11,966 nucleotides of DNA from JACTUA01 sp964551875. GTDB taxonomy: Archaea; Halobacteriota; Methanomicrobia; Methanomicrobiales; JACTUA01. The stretch lies in the NCBI GenBank assembly GCA_964551875.1, contig CAZKEV010000053.1:1-11966 (forward strand), given 5' to 3'. Made by a program: the position numbers and the translations under genes. Below the pieces are notes generated by a model. That model did no database searches, was not told where the DNA came from, and saw nothing but the letters and a program-made list of their open reading frames with translations. This document shows positions 11,380-11,966 of the stretch, piece after piece. How positions within the stretch are numbered: the first letter of the stretch is position 1; each line of letters begins with the position of its first letter.

Positions 11380-11966
11380 ATGGCGAGCCCGATATCCACC
11401 ATCACACCCGAGAGCGAGCGCGCGGAGATCGCGGGATGGGTCCACGAGGTGCGGGACCTCGGTGGCCTCACCTTCTGTCTTATCCGTGACCGGACCGGCA
11501 TCGTGCAGGTCACGGTGAACCGGAAGAAGGCGCCGGCACCGGTCCTCGAAGCCCTCTCCCGCCTCTCCCGGGAGTCGGTGGTACGGATCGAGGGCACGGT
11601 CAAGGCCATCGCGAAAGCGCCCGGGGGCCGTGAGATCGTCCCCGAGCGGTTCGAGATCCTCTCCCCGGCCGGGTCCCCCCTCCCCCTCGATGTGGTGGAG
11701 AAGGTGCCGGCCGAGCTCGACACCCGGCTGGACTCCCGGTTCCTTGACCTCCGGAGGCCGCGGGTCGCCGCGGTCTTCCTCATCCGATCTGCCGTCACGG
11801 GGGCGGCCTGGGAGTTCCTCTCCTCCCGGGGTTTCGTGAACATCGCCACCCCGAAGCTCGTGGCGGCGGCGACCGAGGGGGGTACCGACCTCTTCCCGGT
11901 CGCCTACTTTGAGAAGGAGGCCTTCCTCAACCAGAGCCCCCAGCTCTACAAGCAGATGATGATGGC
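11380..11966 (+). CDS. aspS: Aspartyl-tRNA synthetase, archaeal type (3'-truncated by window)
   Basis: The first 195 residues of a class II synthetase that charges tRNA with aspartate. Residues 15-98 are the N-terminal OB-fold anticodon-binding domain (AGWVHEVRDLGG, then IRDRTGIVQVTV). The archaeal/eukaryotic linker follows (LPLDVVEKVPAELDTRLD, 101-118, then FLDLRRP). The catalytic domain begins with RGFVNIATPKL (150-160), EGGTDLFPVAYF (166-177) and FLNQSPQLYKQ (182-192). The rest lies beyond the window. His22 in GWVHE and Pro81 in KAPGG match what I recall for non-discriminating archaeal enzymes, which also charge tRNA-Asn for later amidation by GatCAB. The ATG is set by GGAGGT at 9-nt spacing. 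It diverges from the cobalamin genes and is probably functionally unrelated to them. Confidence 0.95.
   Translation, partial: MASPISTITPESERAEIAGWVHEVRDLGGLTFCLIRDRTGIVQVTVNRKKAPAPVLEALSRLSRESVVRIEGTVKAIAKAPGGREIVPERFEILSPAGSPLPLDVVEKVPAELDTRLDSRFLDLRRPRVAAVFLIRSAVTGAAWEFLSSRGFVNIATPKLVAAATEGGTDLFPVAYFEKEAFLNQSPQLYKQMMM

Noticed and set aside
1..11966. Mobile element, CRISPR array or horizontally acquired island
   Set aside because: No transposase, integrase, terminal inverted repeats or regularly spaced repeats were seen. Codon use looks even across the genes, and the content is core metabolism.

Overview
The window reads as chromosome from a GC-rich, anaerobic, methanogen-type archaeon, most likely Methanomicrobiales. 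That placement is an inference from three things: archaeal promoter-like AT islands in an otherwise GC-rich sequence, the archaeal form of aspartyl-tRNA synthetase, and a full oxygen-independent (early cobalt insertion) corrin pathway in the forms I associate with methanogens.

Layout. Positions 2-79 hold the last codons of an unidentified plus-strand gene. A short intergenic stretch follows, then a plus-strand HEAT-repeat protein (177-1139). From 1136 to 11176 everything is on the minus strand and concerns vitamin B12. Read in transcription order (right to left), the first block is cbiT-cbiL-cbiF-cbiG-cbiH-cbiC-cbiD-cbiE (11176 down to 5490). These eight genes overlap or nearly touch, with repeated ATGA stop/start overlaps. 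After a 52-bp AT-rich gap with its own promoter and repeat elements comes the second block, cbiM-cbiN-cbiQ-cbiO-cbiA (5437 down to 1136). It encodes an ECF-type cobalt importer plus the a,c-diamide synthase. Upstream of cbiT, and divergent from it across a structured spacer of about 200 bp, lies aspS (11380 to the window end, incomplete).

How the genes work together. CbiMNQO imports cobalt. CbiL, CbiH, CbiF, CbiG, CbiD, CbiE, CbiT and CbiC successively methylate, ring-contract, deacylate, decarboxylate and rearrange cobalt-sirohydrochlorin to cobyrinic acid. CbiA amidates the a and c side chains. The precorrin-6A reductase (CbiJ) and the cobaltochelatase (CbiK/CbiX/CfbA) are not in the window. 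Methanogens need corrinoids for methyl transfer (for example Mtr), and CbiA is homologous to CfbB of coenzyme F430 synthesis, so this locus could serve two tetrapyrrole cofactors.

The most interesting unexplained points are: a C-terminal domain of about 105 residues added to the ATPase CbiO; a CbiC with isoleucine where I expect the family's catalytic histidine; a divergent CbiD; tandem AACAA/TTGTT repeats around the cbiM TATA box; and mutually exclusive inverted repeats in the cbiT-aspS spacer. I found no mobile element, CRISPR, tRNA or rRNA. The longest gene-free stretch is about 203 bp.
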